A stretch of 64,000 nt of DNA, from the NCBI GenBank assembly GCA_019416935.1, contig DXWI01000001.1, positions 62,001 through 126,000 on the forward strand. The letters run 5' to 3'. This DNA is from Clostridiales bacterium. GTDB lineage: Bacteria > Bacillota > Clostridia > Christensenellales > CAG-138. The position numbers and the translations under genes are program-made. This document shows, in pieces, positions 44,532-53,657 of this stretch. The notes under the pieces are model-generated. The model was not told the DNA's origin, did not search any database, and saw only the letters and a list, made by a program, of their open reading frames with translations. Each line of letters begins with the position of its first letter. The stretch's first letter is position 1.

Positions 44532-45346
44532 ACGGGTAGCTCCGACGCGACGTCGTTTGCGAGGATCACCGCATCCGGGTGCCCCTGCAGCAGCGTGACC
44601 GGAAACGCCGCGCTCTGCTCGCCGCAGGCCGCCCGGCGCACGACCGCGCGGTGCCACGGGCGGAACACGCCGAGCCGCAAGCGCTTGGCCGAAAGAATCT
44701 CCTTCATGCCGATGGTCACCGCATAGCGCGGCATATCCTCGATCGCGCCGCCCAGATCGCCGATCGCGTTGGCCGTGCGCGTTTCGGGGCTGATGGCCAG
44801 CACGCGCGTCGTCCGCCGGGCAAACGCGGCTATGGATTCCTCCGCATCCGGCTCGTTGAAGGCCAGATGGCCGTTGATGCCGACGCCGCCGACGCACAGA
44901 TCCGCGCCGCCCAGCGAAAACAGCAGCTCCGTGAGCTTCGACGGATCGGACGGGTCGGGGAAGATACGCTGCTCCGGAGGCATCACGAGCGCCGGATCGA
45001 TCTTCCCGTAGACCTCGCGCGCCATGAACCCGCGAAACGACAGCCGATCCTGCGCATCGATATAGGCGCGCTCGTCCGTCAGATACTCGTCCATATTGAA
45101 AAACCAGCAGTTTCTGAGGCTGATGCGCCGCTCGTTGACCATGCGGACAAAGTGCGGATAATGGCCGACCGGCCCGACCGGACAGATCACGACCGTGCGC
45201 TCGCCAACGGCATTGTGCGTTTCGATCAGGTTCGCCATCTCGGCGGCCAGCGCTTCAAATACCGCCTGTGAGGACGGCATGCACCGAACGGGCAGGATGG
45301 CCCGCCGCATCAGTTCCTCCGCATCATAACCGTAATACGCCTTCAT
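44528..45346 (-). CDS. nagB: Glucosamine-6-phosphate deaminase NagB-family
   Basis: 272 residues. Isomerase/deaminase giving fructose-6-P and ammonia. Shows F-F-N-M-D-E-Y-L near residue 80 and the key G-G-V-G-I-N-G-H-L-A-F-N-E-P. I use ATG 45346, six bases after GGAAGG; the ATG at 45352 overlaps the pgi stop and is an alternative. Divergent from the shortest NagB forms, so activity on a related amino sugar phosphate is possible. Confidence 0.85.
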   Translation of the reverse strand: MKAYYGYDAEELMRRAILPVRCMPSSQAVFEALAAEMANLIETHNAVGERTVVICPVGPVGHYPHFVRMVNERRISLRNCWFFNMDEYLTDERAYIDAQDRLSFRGFMAREVYGKIDPALVMPPEQRIFPDPSDPSKLTELLFSLGGADLCVGGVGINGHLAFNEPDAEESIAAFARRTTRVLAISPETRTANAIGDLGGAIEDMPRYAVTIGMKEILSAKRLRLGVFRPWHRAVVRRAACGEQSAAFPVTLLQGHPDAVILANDVASELPV

Positions 45347-45348
45347 TG

Positions 45349-46620
45349 TCATCCTTCCTTTCCAAGGGCCCGGAACATGCTCCGTTTATATGCCTCCACG
45401 CCCGGCTGATCGAATGGGTTTACGCCCGCCATGCGGCAGGAGAACACGCACGCGAGCATGAAAAACTGGAACAGCGCGCCGAAGGTCTCCTCGCTGCACG
45501 CGCCCGTCCGGAGCTGCAGGCAGGGCAGATGCCCGCTGTGCGCCCGCATCGAAGCGCCGAGCGCGGCTGCGTTCAGGTCGGCAAAGCGCTTGCCGTCAAG
45601 GTAGGCAAAGCCGTCGTCCACGCCGTCCGGCATGAGCGCTGGGCCGTCCGAATCCTCATCGGTGCAGAGGAACGTCTCAAACACCGTGTCGCTGCCCTCC
45701 TGCAGGAACTGGCCCATGGAGTGCAGCTCCTCGGAGCACTCGCACGAGAGCGGCAGCAGTCCCTTGCCGCGCTTTCCCTCGCTTTCGCCGAACAATTGGA
45801 TCCACCACTTGGAAAACCAGGCGAGCCTCGGCTCAAAAAAGGTCAGCATCTCGGCACGATAGCCCCGCTCATAGAGCAGCGTGCGCGCTGCGGCGTACAG
45901 CAGCGCCGGGTTTTCCCCTGCCGCAGCGCTGAGGATGTACCGCTGCATCCGCTCCGCGCCGCCGAGCAGCGCGCGGATATCCACGCCCATCACGGCCATC
46001 GGCATGAGGCCTACCTCGGTGAAAGCGGAATACCTTCCGCCCACCGTCTCCGGGAACGTGAAAAAGTCCCATCCGTTCTCGCGGCAGAGCCGGTGCAGCC
46101 GGCTGTCCGGCGTGCCGGTCGCCATGATGCGCCGCGCCGCGTCCGGGCCGTACGTCTCGTACAGCCGCCGCCGCAGCACGCGGAACGCCGCGCCCGGCTC
46201 GAGCGTCTCAAAATTTTTTGCGATGATATCGATGAAAACCGACTTCCCCTCCATCCGCCGGAGCAGACGCTCGATGGCGGAGGGCGCGGTTGTGTTTCCG
46301 GCATACAGGATTTCGACCGTCCGGTCGGGTACGAGCGCTTCGATGACCGAGCGCGCGGCGTTGTTGGAGCCGCCGACGCCGATGAGAATAAAGGCATCCG
46401 CTTCCCTCCGGATTTCGGCAGCCTTTTCTTCCATCCGGCGGATGGAGGCCTCGTTCGCATGCTCAAAAAGGCGCATCCAGCCGGCGCTGTCCCAATCGTT
46501 CAAAAAGCCCGCTCGCGCCTCGTCGATCAAGTGGGCATAGGCTCCGGCGCGCTCGCGCACCGCCGCCTCGTCCAGAAAATTTTTCGCATACTGCGTTGAA
46601 AGGGTAATCAACTCGCTCAT
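45349..46620 (-). CDS. Glucose-6-phosphate isomerase family protein
   Basis: 423 residues, short for Pgi. SIS-domain sugar isomerase with G-V-G-G-S-N-N-A-A-R (phosphate loop, near 85), F-P-E-T-V-G-G-R-Y-S-A-F-T and a C-terminal G-V-N-P-F-D-Q-P-G-V-E-A-Y-K. It heads the operon pgi-nagB-nagA-fba-pfk-tpi-larA-tauE. Start at ATG 46620; its ribosome-binding site is weak. Confidence 0.85.
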   Translation of the reverse strand: MSELITLSTQYAKNFLDEAAVRERAGAYAHLIDEARAGFLNDWDSAGWMRLFEHANEASIRRMEEKAAEIRREADAFILIGVGGSNNAARSVIEALVPDRTVEILYAGNTTAPSAIERLLRRMEGKSVFIDIIAKNFETLEPGAAFRVLRRRLYETYGPDAARRIMATGTPDSRLHRLCRENGWDFFTFPETVGGRYSAFTEVGLMPMAVMGVDIRALLGGAERMQRYILSAAAGENPALLYAAARTLLYERGYRAEMLTFFEPRLAWFSKWWIQLFGESEGKRGKGLLPLSCECSEELHSMGQFLQEGSDTVFETFLCTDEDSDGPALMPDGVDDGFAYLDGKRFADLNAAALGASMRAHSGHLPCLQLRTGACSEETFGALFQFFMLACVFSCRMAGVNPFDQPGVEAYKRSMFRALGKEG

Positions 46621-46916
46621 GGTGTTCTCTGTTGTCCCTGTGAGGAAAAAGTGCTGTGACAAGCCGCCGCCCCCAGCTTGTCAAAAAAGTGACGATGCGA
46701 ACCGCTCCGCCGGTTCGCGCGCGGAAATCGCGCAGGAAGAACCATAGAATTCGTCAAAAGCAGCGACCTGTGCGGTGCTTTTGGCGCAGAGTCTGTAGGC
46801 CCTGCCGTGCAGCGTCAAACCGCCAAGCGTTCTCTCTGTCACAGCGGAAACCCCGTCAAAAACAGAGTTTTTGACGGTCCGAGGGCGGCGGCAAGCCGCC
46901 GCCCTCGGATGCTGCT
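46621..46916. other. Intergenic region before the pgi operon
   Basis: About 300 bases. On the minus strand it holds the ABC-operon terminators and a GACAAGC/GCTTGTC hairpin (about 46658-46685) just before the pgi gene. No promoter was convincingly identified and no gene is seen. Confidence 0.4.
46853..46908 (-). terminator. Double hairpin terminator after the ABC operon
   Basis: A 14-bp GC stem (46879-46892 with 46895-46908) is followed on the minus strand by a second, 11-bp stem (46853-46863 with 46867-46877), 9 bases after the binding-protein gene. Confidence 0.75.
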
Positions 46917-47987
46917 TTAGCCAAGGGTGTCCAACGTCGCCTTGACGAAGGTATCGATATAGACCTCTTCCATCGGGATCTCGCCGGTGACCTTCGCCGC
47001 CTGCGTGGAGCGCAGGTTGACCAACATGTTCATGAACGCGTCGGTCGTGTAGTACTCGGTGAACTGCTCGAGCGTCGGGAAGATGACGTCCGGCAGCTGG
47101 CCGGTCAGCTCGTTGGTCGCTTGCTGCGCATAGGTAGACGCATAGGCGCAGGCCTGGTTCTGGTTCTCGGCGCGGTAAATCTGCGCCTTGGTCAGCGCGT
47201 TGACGAAGCGCTGCACGACGTCGGGGTTGTTGACGACAAAGTCCTTGTTGGCAACCCAGGTGCTCGGAAACGCGAAATCCGGGTAGCTCGCGTTGTCCGC
47301 CAGCAGCGTGTAAGCGCCTTCGCCGCCGAGCGCTTCCTTCAGGCTCGTGGTGGCCGGCTTCCAGCCCGCCCATGCGTCGATGGAGGCGTCGCCGAACGTG
47401 GAGGCAAGGTTATCGTTGCTGATGTTGAGCACCTTGACGTCCGCCGCGGTCAGACCGGCCTGCTGCAGAGCGACCAGCAGCAGCGTGTAACCGGCTGCAC
47501 CCTCCTGCACGGCGATGGTCTTGCCCTTGAGATCGGCAATGGTGGCGATGCCGTTGTCGGCACGGGTCAGAATCTCCTCGGTGAGCGCAATGTTGTCGAG
47601 CGCGATGATGTTGACCTGACCGGAGAAGGCGAGCCATGCCGCGCCGCTGCCGATGAAGCCGATGTCCGCCTGACCGGCGACCATGGCGGCGATTTCCGGC
47701 GGGCCGGAGGTGTACATCTGCAGATTGACGTCGAGGTTCTCCTCCTCAAAGAAGCCCTGCGTGATCGCAGTCGCGATGGCGGTGGAGCCGCCGATGGTCG
47801 GGTGGTAGATCACGTTGACCGTTGCCGGTTCGGGTTCGGGCTCGGGCTCTGCGGTGGGTTCCGCTTCCTGACCAGCGTCGGTCGCGGGTGCCTGCGTGGG
47901 CTGAGGTACGGGCGTCTGTGTTGCGGCACAGCCGACAGCGAAGGCCGCCAGCAGGACGCTGAGCAGAATGGCAATGATTTTCTTCAT
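46917..47987 (-). CDS. ABC importer substrate-binding lipoprotein (NitT/TauT, SsuA-like)
   Basis: 356 residues. Signal peptide with lipobox (F-A-V-G-C), a Pro/Glu/Thr-rich linker (22-55), then an SsuA/TauA-type binding domain (G-F-F-E-E-E-N-L-D-V-N, G-Q-A-D-I-G-F-I-G-S-G, D-L-K-G-K-T-I-A-V). Last gene of the operon. Family members bind sulfonates, nitrate, pyrimidines or aromatic acids; the ligand is not known here. Confidence 0.87.
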   Translation of the reverse strand: MKKIIAILLSVLLAAFAVGCAATQTPVPQPTQAPATDAGQEAEPTAEPEPEPEPATVNVIYHPTIGGSTAIATAITQGFFEEENLDVNLQMYTSGPPEIAAMVAGQADIGFIGSGAAWLAFSGQVNIIALDNIALTEEILTRADNGIATIADLKGKTIAVQEGAAGYTLLLVALQQAGLTAADVKVLNISNDNLASTFGDASIDAWAGWKPATTSLKEALGGEGAYTLLADNASYPDFAFPSTWVANKDFVVNNPDVVQRFVNALTKAQIYRAENQNQACAYASTYAQQATNELTGQLPDVIFPTLEQFTEYYTTDAFMNMLVNLRSTQAAKVTGEIPMEEVYIDTFVKATLDTLG

Positions 47988-48039
47988 GTTGCTCCTCCTA
48001 TATTTTTAGGTTTTCGTTTCGGGGATGACCCCCTTATCT

Positions 48040-48945
48040 TCAGGCTTTCGCCGTGAATTCCCGTTCGAGCTTCTGCAGCCGCTCAAGCTGCAGCGAAAGG
48101 CCGGCCCTCACGCGTTCCGGTTCGCACTCGTAGCGATAATCCTCCATTTCGAAGGAGAGCGCCGGCAATCCGTCCGGTAGCGCGTGCGCAAGGGTCATGA
48201 AGCGGTTCCAGTCGATCTCGCCGTCGCCGATCACCGTGTGGCGCCACCACTGGTTTTTCTCCAGCCCGCGCTCGGTGCCGGTGTTGTGCAGGATGCCGAC
48301 GTCCCCGAGCTTTTGCCGGTCGAGCGCCGTATCCTTCATATGGATGTGGTGAATCCGCTGTGCAAAATCGGTGAACGGCCGGTACACATCGATCATCTGC
48401 CAGACATAGTGGCTCGCATCGTAGCAGATGGACAGCGGCAGATCGCCCAGCGCGGCAAAGATCTCGCGCCACATGAGCGGCGAGGTCGCGATGTTCCGGT
48501 ACATCGGGCAGTTTTCAAAGCAGAGCTCCAGCCCGTTTTGCTCCGCGTGACCGATGGCCTCCCGCAAAAATGCGACCGCCCGGTCAAGGCTCAGCAGCGG
48601 ATTGCAGCCGCCGCTCGCCGGAAGCGACAGCGCCCGGCTGATGCCCGTGGAGCAGATCATGCGCTTTGCGCCCGCTTCGGCGGCAAAGTCCATGCGGCGG
48701 TACAGTTCCGCGCGCTCGCGCGCGGCCGCCGCGCCGTCGTCATCGATAAAGTTGCGGCAGTAGATGAACGCCTCGTACGAAATGCCGGCGTTCCGCGCCG
48801 CGCGCCGAAAGGCCGAGCGGTCGAGTTTGATCCCGGGTCCGACCTCCAGAAAGTCGAACCCCGTTTCGCCGGCAAACGCCGCAATCGCTTCCATATCGTT
48901 TACGCCCGCCCAGACAAAGGCGTTGGTATGAAACCCCGTTCTCAT
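48040..48945 (-). CDS. Sugar phosphate isomerase/epimerase family protein (AP endonuclease 2-type TIM barrel)
   Basis: 301 residues. TIM-barrel fold with metal site residues E-N in C-F-E-N-C-P, Y-D-A-S-H (D-x-x-H) and H-I-H-M-K-D, as in xylose-isomerase-like epimerases (IolE/IolI/tagatose epimerase). Overlaps the Gfo/Idh/MocA gene as ATGA. The pair likely converts an imported cyclitol or sugar acid; exact substrate unknown. Confidence 0.85.
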   Translation of the reverse strand: MRTGFHTNAFVWAGVNDMEAIAAFAGETGFDFLEVGPGIKLDRSAFRRAARNAGISYEAFIYCRNFIDDDGAAAARERAELYRRMDFAAEAGAKRMICSTGISRALSLPASGGCNPLLSLDRAVAFLREAIGHAEQNGLELCFENCPMYRNIATSPLMWREIFAALGDLPLSICYDASHYVWQMIDVYRPFTDFAQRIHHIHMKDTALDRQKLGDVGILHNTGTERGLEKNQWWRHTVIGDGEIDWNRFMTLAHALPDGLPALSFEMEDYRYECEPERVRAGLSLQLERLQKLEREFTAKA

Positions 48946-49988
48946 CTCGCAATCCTTTCCGCAGCGCCGCTGCCGGCCGCGAGCGCAGCCGCGTGGAGCA
49001 CCTCCTCGACGTACAGCCCCTGCTGAACGTCCGCCGCGAACGAGGGCTTGCCCTCGATGCAGTCGAGAAACGCCGTCATTTCGCCGTCAAACCAGCCGTC
49101 GAACGGCTTCTGCGGCGCCAGCTCGTATTGCCTGACCGCGCCGGTATAGCCTCCGTCCGGCTTCTTTTCCCAATAGGTGACGCTCTCGGGCGCTCTGAGA
49201 CTCATCTGCACCATGCCGCCCTGTCCCGTTACGAGCACCATCACATCGTCCATGCCCGTGCGGCTGACGGTATAGCTGCCAAGGCCGTTGGCGCCCCTTG
49301 CGACAAACGCCGCTGCGTCGTCGTTTTCCACCGGCGCCATGCCGTCCCTGCCCTGCCGCTCGGCAATGACCGTTTCGGTCATGCAGCCGACGGTATCATA
49401 CCGCTGGTCGGCAATGAAATCGGCCAGATCGACCAGATGGCTGCCAAAATCGCCGAGCGCGCCGCTGCCGGAGCTGCGCCTTATCATGCGCCATTCGAGC
49501 GGAACCGTCGGGTCGGAAAGGCGCTTGCCGCCGAACCACGCCGAATAGGTGTACACCGGCCCGATCTGCTCGCGCACGATGCGCCTTGCCTGCTGCACGG
49601 CGTTGGAAAACCGGTAGACAAAGCCCACCATATTGCACTTGCCATACCCTTTTGCGGCCGCAGCCAGCGCGCGGCACTCCTCGATGTGCACCGCCATCGG
49701 CTTTTCGACGAGAAAATGTCTGCCCGCCTCGATGGCGCCGAGCGCATACTCGCAGTGGAACGCGTTCGGCACGCAGATGCTCACCGCGTCCACGCGGTCG
49801 AGCAGCTCTCCGTAGCTTTCGCACACGGCGGCCGAGAGGCCATGCTCGCCGACCCAGTCGCGCGCGCCGTCCATGCGGGTGTCATAGACCGCCGCGATCT
49901 CGGCCCTGCCGTCGTGCAGCAGCCCCAGCGTATGGAAGTGGGAGATGCCCACAATGTTTCCGGTTCCGACGATGCCGATGCGTATCAT
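48942..49988 (-). CDS. Gfo/Idh/MocA family oxidoreductase
   Basis: 348 residues. N-terminal Rossmann domain with G-I-V-G-T-G-N-I (residues 5-12) and the E-K-P-M-A family motif near residue 96; C-terminal alpha/beta substrate domain. NAD(P)-dependent oxidation of a sugar, inositol or related polyol. AAGGAG lies upstream of the ATG. Between the ATPase gene and the isomerase/epimerase gene, so the transporter and enzymes share one transcript. Confidence 0.9.
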   Translation of the reverse strand: MIRIGIVGTGNIVGISHFHTLGLLHDGRAEIAAVYDTRMDGARDWVGEHGLSAAVCESYGELLDRVDAVSICVPNAFHCEYALGAIEAGRHFLVEKPMAVHIEECRALAAAAKGYGKCNMVGFVYRFSNAVQQARRIVREQIGPVYTYSAWFGGKRLSDPTVPLEWRMIRRSSGSGALGDFGSHLVDLADFIADQRYDTVGCMTETVIAERQGRDGMAPVENDDAAAFVARGANGLGSYTVSRTGMDDVMVLVTGQGGMVQMSLRAPESVTYWEKKPDGGYTGAVRQYELAPQKPFDGWFDGEMTAFLDCIEGKPSFAADVQQGLYVEEVLHAAALAAGSGAAERIAR

Positions 49989-50011
49989 GGCGCTCTTTGC
50001 TCCTTTTTGCC

Positions 50012-50869
50012 TTACTTCTTGAACTCGATGTACTCCTTGTACACGTGCGACCAGATGGTGTTCTTATATTCGTTGAATTCCGGCAGCAGCTTCGTGGCCT
50101 GATTGCGCGGATAGGGCAGATCGATCGGGATGATCTCCTTGACGCGGCCGGGCCGCGCGCTCATGACGACCACGCGCGTCGCGAGCAGAACCGCCTCCTC
50201 GACGTCATGCGTGATGAAGAAGCAGGTCTTCTTCTCCTGCTCCCACGTCTTGAGCAGGTCCTCCTGCAGCTGGGCGCGGGTCTGCGCGTCGAGCGCGCCG
50301 AACGGTTCGTCCATGAGCAGCACCTCGGGCGCAACGGCATAGCCGCGGGCAATGGCCACGCGCTGCTTCATGCCGCCGGAGAGCTCCTTGGGATAGGCGT
50401 TCGCAAAATCCTCGAGATCGACCATGCGCATGTACTTATCGACGAGCGCATCGCGCTCCTCGGCCGTATATTTCCGGTAGACCGTGGTTTCGGCAACCTT
50501 GCCGGTCTTTTTGTCGGTGACGGTCTTCTTCTCCGCCTTTTTGAGGTAGTTGAAGCCGAAGCCGATGTTCTGGCGCACCGTGAGCCACGGGAACAGCGCG
50601 TACTGCTGGAAGATGACGCCGCGGTCGTTGCCCGGTCCGATGATCGGCTGGCCATTCATGGTGACGTCGCCGCCGGTGGGCGTTTCCAGTCCCGCGATGA
50701 TGTTGAGCAGCGTGGTCTTGCCGCAGCCGGAGGGGCCGACCACGCAGACGAACTCGTTTTCAAAGATCTCCAGATCCACGCCGTTGAGCGCGATGGTCTT
50801 CTTGTCATGGCCCTGAAAGATCTTTTCCACATGGTTGATACAGATTTTCGGCGTTGCTTTGGTTTCCAT
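50012..50869 (-). CDS. ABC importer ATPase, NitT/TauT type (SsuB/TauB-like)
   Basis: 285 residues. Walker A G-P-S-G-C-G-K-T-T, signature L-S-G-G-M-K-Q-R, Walker B L-L-M-D-E-P-F-G-A-L-D, switch F-I-T-H-D-V. A 25-residue Lys-rich insert (K-A-E-K-K-T-V-T-D-K-K-T) between Q-loop and signature is longer than usual. GGAGG is upstream of the ATG. Confidence 0.9.
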   Translation of the reverse strand: METKATPKICINHVEKIFQGHDKKTIALNGVDLEIFENEFVCVVGPSGCGKTTLLNIIAGLETPTGGDVTMNGQPIIGPGNDRGVIFQQYALFPWLTVRQNIGFGFNYLKKAEKKTVTDKKTGKVAETTVYRKYTAEERDALVDKYMRMVDLEDFANAYPKELSGGMKQRVAIARGYAVAPEVLLMDEPFGALDAQTRAQLQEDLLKTWEQEKKTCFFITHDVEEAVLLATRVVVMSARPGRVKEIIPIDLPYPRNQATKLLPEFNEYKNTIWSHVYKEYIEFKK

Positions 50870-50885
50870 GCGTGTTACCTCCTCT

Positions 50886-51737
50886 TTACTGCCAGCGCGT
50901 GAGCTTCTTTTCCGCCAGCAGCAGCAGGCGGTCGAGCACGAATCCGATGACGCCGATGCAAATGATGCCCAGCATGACCTTGTCCATTCGGAAATAGATC
51001 TGCGCGGTCTGGATCATGCTACCGAGGCCGTAGAATGTACCGGTCATTTCCGCCGCGATCAGGGTGGTCAGCGCGGTGGACACGCCGAGGCGCGCCGCCG
51101 TCAGGATGAATGGGAACGAGTACGGCACGACCACGCGCACGAAGATGGACAGGTCGCTCGCGCCGAAGGTGTAGGCGGCCTTCACAAGCGTGTAATCGAG
51201 GTTGCGCACGCCCTGATAGATCGTGACGGTCATCACGAGGAACGCCGTAATGAAGATGACGGTGATCTTCGCCTGTTCGCCGGTGCCCATGAGCAGGATG
51301 ACGAGCGGGATGAGCGCAATGGGCGGGATTGTGCGCAAAAACTGTACCCAGGGATCGACGATGTCGCGGAACGTGCGATACCAGCCCATCAAAAACGCCG
51401 TGGGAATGGCCGCTGCAAAGGCGATAGCCCAGCCCAGCACAACGCGCTGGAACGACCAGCGGATATGCTTGAGCAGCAGATACGCCTCGAATTCGCCGCT
51501 CGCGCCGTTGTTGAGCAGCTCCGGCAGCGCCTTGTTGACGATGTCCTGCGGGCCCGCCAGAATGACACCCACGCCGGGCAGCATCGACAGCAGCCACCAG
51601 ATCAGGATGCCGCCGAGCAGCGACAGCACGTTTTTCACCGTTCTGGACGTTGACGATCCATCGCTGAAGTCCTTGAGTTTGCGAACCTGCCGGCCGTTTG
51701 CGGCAGTGTTTTTCGGTTTCAGTCTGCGCTCTTCCAT
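50886..51737 (-). CDS. ABC importer permease, NitT/TauT type (SsuC/TauC-like)
   Basis: 283 residues. About six membrane helices after a basic N-terminal arm; coupling segment A-A-Y-T-F-G-A-S-D-L-S and V-V-V-P-Y-S-F-P-F match SsuC/TauC. First gene of the operon, read from a TTGACA-type promoter; GGAG is upstream of the ATG. Confidence 0.9.
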   Translation of the reverse strand: MEERRLKPKNTAANGRQVRKLKDFSDGSSTSRTVKNVLSLLGGILIWWLLSMLPGVGVILAGPQDIVNKALPELLNNGASGEFEAYLLLKHIRWSFQRVVLGWAIAFAAAIPTAFLMGWYRTFRDIVDPWVQFLRTIPPIALIPLVILLMGTGEQAKITVIFITAFLVMTVTIYQGVRNLDYTLVKAAYTFGASDLSIFVRVVVPYSFPFILTAARLGVSTALTTLIAAEMTGTFYGLGSMIQTAQIYFRMDKVMLGIICIGVIGFVLDRLLLLAEKKLTRWQ

Positions 51738-51823
51738 GATTTCGTCACTCCTTGTTACCCTTATGCTGGTATATGCAAGTTGTTGTCACTTTGTGGATAT
51801 GTTTTTGTCATCTTTTGAGTATA

Positions 51824-51853
51824 TTATAAGCATCTGATGTTCCGTCTGTCAAT
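51824..51853 (-). promoter_or_regulatory. Promoter of the ABC importer operon
   Basis: Minus strand TTGACA (51848-51853), 18-base spacer, TATAAT (51824-51829). Consensus hexamers. Confidence 0.8.
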
Positions 51854-51966
51854 ACGAATCGCTCGCGAAAACCCATATATTTTTCAAAAATTGCCGATTC
51901 TTTCGCCAGTTTTTTGAGCAAGTTTCGTTCTCGCTCCCCGAGATTGGATAAGTGTTGGTAATCTAT

Positions 51967-51995
51967 TTGCATTTTGCGCCGTACTGCCTTATAAT
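51967..51995 (+). promoter_or_regulatory. Promoter of the DeoR regulator gene
   Basis: TTGCAT (51967-51972), 17-base spacer, TATAAT (51990-51995), 30 bases before the ATG. Divergent from the ABC promoter, so one operator region could control both. Confidence 0.8.
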
Positions 51996-52025
51996 AGGAA
52001 GCAAAGTTTCCCGGAGGATTTCTGT

Positions 52026-52796
52026 ATGCGCGAAGACCGACTTGCTCAAATGGAGGCCTATATCCGCGATCAAAAATCGGTATCGCTCGACACCCTGTGC
52101 GAGGTATTCGGCGTCTCCAAAAACACCGTGCGGCGCGACATCGGCGAAATCGTCGCCCGCACCGACATCCGCAAAATCTACGGAGGCGTCAGCGTCCAAT
52201 ACAACGGCAATATTCCCCCTCCGTTTTTGGAGCGGTCGAGCGTCAATCCCGAGGCAAAGGATGAGATCGGCCGCTGCGCCGCCGCCATGGTGGAGGACGG
52301 CGATATTATCTACGTCGATTCCGGCACGACCACCTGCCGCATGATCGACCATCTGCAGGGACGCCGCAACGTGACGATCCTCACGCATTCTCTCGACGTG
52401 ATAAACCGTGCGGCCGCGAACCCGGAGCTCACGCTCATCTCCCTCTCCGGCATGCTCAACCGTAAGACGCAGTCGTTTACCGGCCAGAGCACCATCGACG
52501 TGCTGCAGGATTGCAACATCGGCAAGGCCTTCATGGCCGCCAACGGCGTGACCGTGCAGAACGGCGCAACCCAGTCCACCTCCATCGAATTCGCAATCAA
52601 GAAGAGCGTCGTGGACCGGAGCTCGCGCGTATATCTGATGGTCGAGCACCGAAAGTTCGGCACCGCCACGCTTTTGACGTATTGCACGCTCGATAAGATC
52701 GATGCCATCATCACCGAGCGGCTGCCCGAGCAGGAGTTTCAGGACGCTTTTTCGGATCTCGGCGGGCGCATCATTACGCCGGAGCGGAATCGCTGA
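52026..52796 (+). CDS. DeoR/GlpR-family transcriptional regulator
   Basis: 256 residues. N-terminal winged helix (V-S-L-D-T-L-C-E-V-F-G-V-S-K-N-T-V-R-R-D, residues 18-37) and a C-terminal sugar-phosphate sensor with D-S-G-T-T-T near residue 98. DeoR regulators usually repress nearby sugar-use genes and are released by a sugar phosphate. Likely controls the divergent ABC/Gfo-Idh/isomerase operon. GGAGG is upstream of the ATG. Confidence 0.92.
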   Translation: MREDRLAQMEAYIRDQKSVSLDTLCEVFGVSKNTVRRDIGEIVARTDIRKIYGGVSVQYNGNIPPPFLERSSVNPEAKDEIGRCAAAMVEDGDIIYVDSGTTTCRMIDHLQGRRNVTILTHSLDVINRAAANPELTLISLSGMLNRKTQSFTGQSTIDVLQDCNIGKAFMAANGVTVQNGATQSTSIEFAIKKSVVDRSSRVYLMVEHRKFGTATLLTYCTLDKIDAIITERLPEQEFQDAFSDLGGRIITPERNR

Positions 52797-52874
52797 TCTG
52801 CCGGCGCAGCGCCGCGCATGTACGCGATGCCGCGCATGTATGCGGCGCCCGATTCCAAAGAAAGGACTTCCCTC

Positions 52875-53657
52875 ATGTCTGTTTTGATCGTCCTTGTTGT
52901 GCTGTGCGTGTGCCTCGCCGCGTCCACCGTCGGCGCGATCTGCGGCATCGGCGGCGGCGTCATCATCAAGCCCGTGCTCGACGCCATGCAGATCATGACG
53001 GTGCAGCAGGTCAGCTTCCTGTCCGGCTGCACGGTGCTTTGCATGAGCGCCTACTCGGTGTTCTCCTCCGCGCGGCGCGACAAGTGCTCGCTCGAAACCG
53101 CGACCATCCTGCCGCTCGGCATCGGCGCAGCGCTCGGCGGCCTTGCGGGCAAACTGTTGTTTCAACATATCAGCCGCGGCTCCAGCGTCGCCGCCTTCGT
53201 ACAGGCGGCCTGCCTGCTCCTGCTGCTGCTTGGCACGCTCGTGTACACGCTGTTCGAGAAGCGCATCCGAACGCACGTGGTCAAGAGCCCGCTCGTAGGC
53301 GCGCTGATCGGGCTGTTTCTCGGCTTTTTCTCCTCGTTCCTTGGCATTGGCGGCGGCCCGTTCAACCTTGTCATCCTCTCCTTCTTTTTTTCCATGGACA
53401 CCAAGACTGCTGCACGCCACTCGCTCTGCATCATCCTCGTTTCGCAGGCGGTCAGCGTGCTGTACTCCTTTGTCAGCGCCAGCGTGCCGCCCGTATCACT
53501 GCTGATGCTGCTGGTCATGGTGGCCGGCGGGATCGGCGGCGGCGTGCTCGGCCGCAGGATCAACCGGCGGCTCTCCGGCGAGGATGTGCACAAGCTCTTC
53601 ATCGGCCTCACCGTCGTCATCATGGGCATCTGCGTGTATAACATGCTCTGCGCCTGA
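52875..53657 (+). CDS. TauE/SafE-family permease (second copy)
   Basis: 260 residues, eight predicted membrane helices with two G-I-G-G-G motifs (C-G-I-G-G-G-V near 25 and L-G-I-G-G-G-P near 170), the family repeat. Starts at 52875 after GAAAGG, 78 bases after the DeoR gene. Likely exports an anion formed by, or accompanying, the nearby pathway. Not closely alike to the TauE at 37.9 kb. Confidence 0.87.
   Translation: MSVLIVLVVLCVCLAASTVGAICGIGGGVIIKPVLDAMQIMTVQQVSFLSGCTVLCMSAYSVFSSARRDKCSLETATILPLGIGAALGGLAGKLLFQHISRGSSVAAFVQAACLLLLLLGTLVYTLFEKRIRTHVVKSPLVGALIGLFLGFFSSFLGIGGGPFNLVILSFFFSMDTKTAARHSLCIILVSQAVSVLYSFVSASVPPVSLLMLLVMVAGGIGGGVLGRRINRRLSGEDVHKLFIGLTVVIMGICVYNMLCA

Noticed and set aside
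46681..47373. 230-codon frame overlapping the binding-protein gene
   Set aside because: It is the shifted frame of the SsuA-like gene plus terminator sequence, with no start signal.
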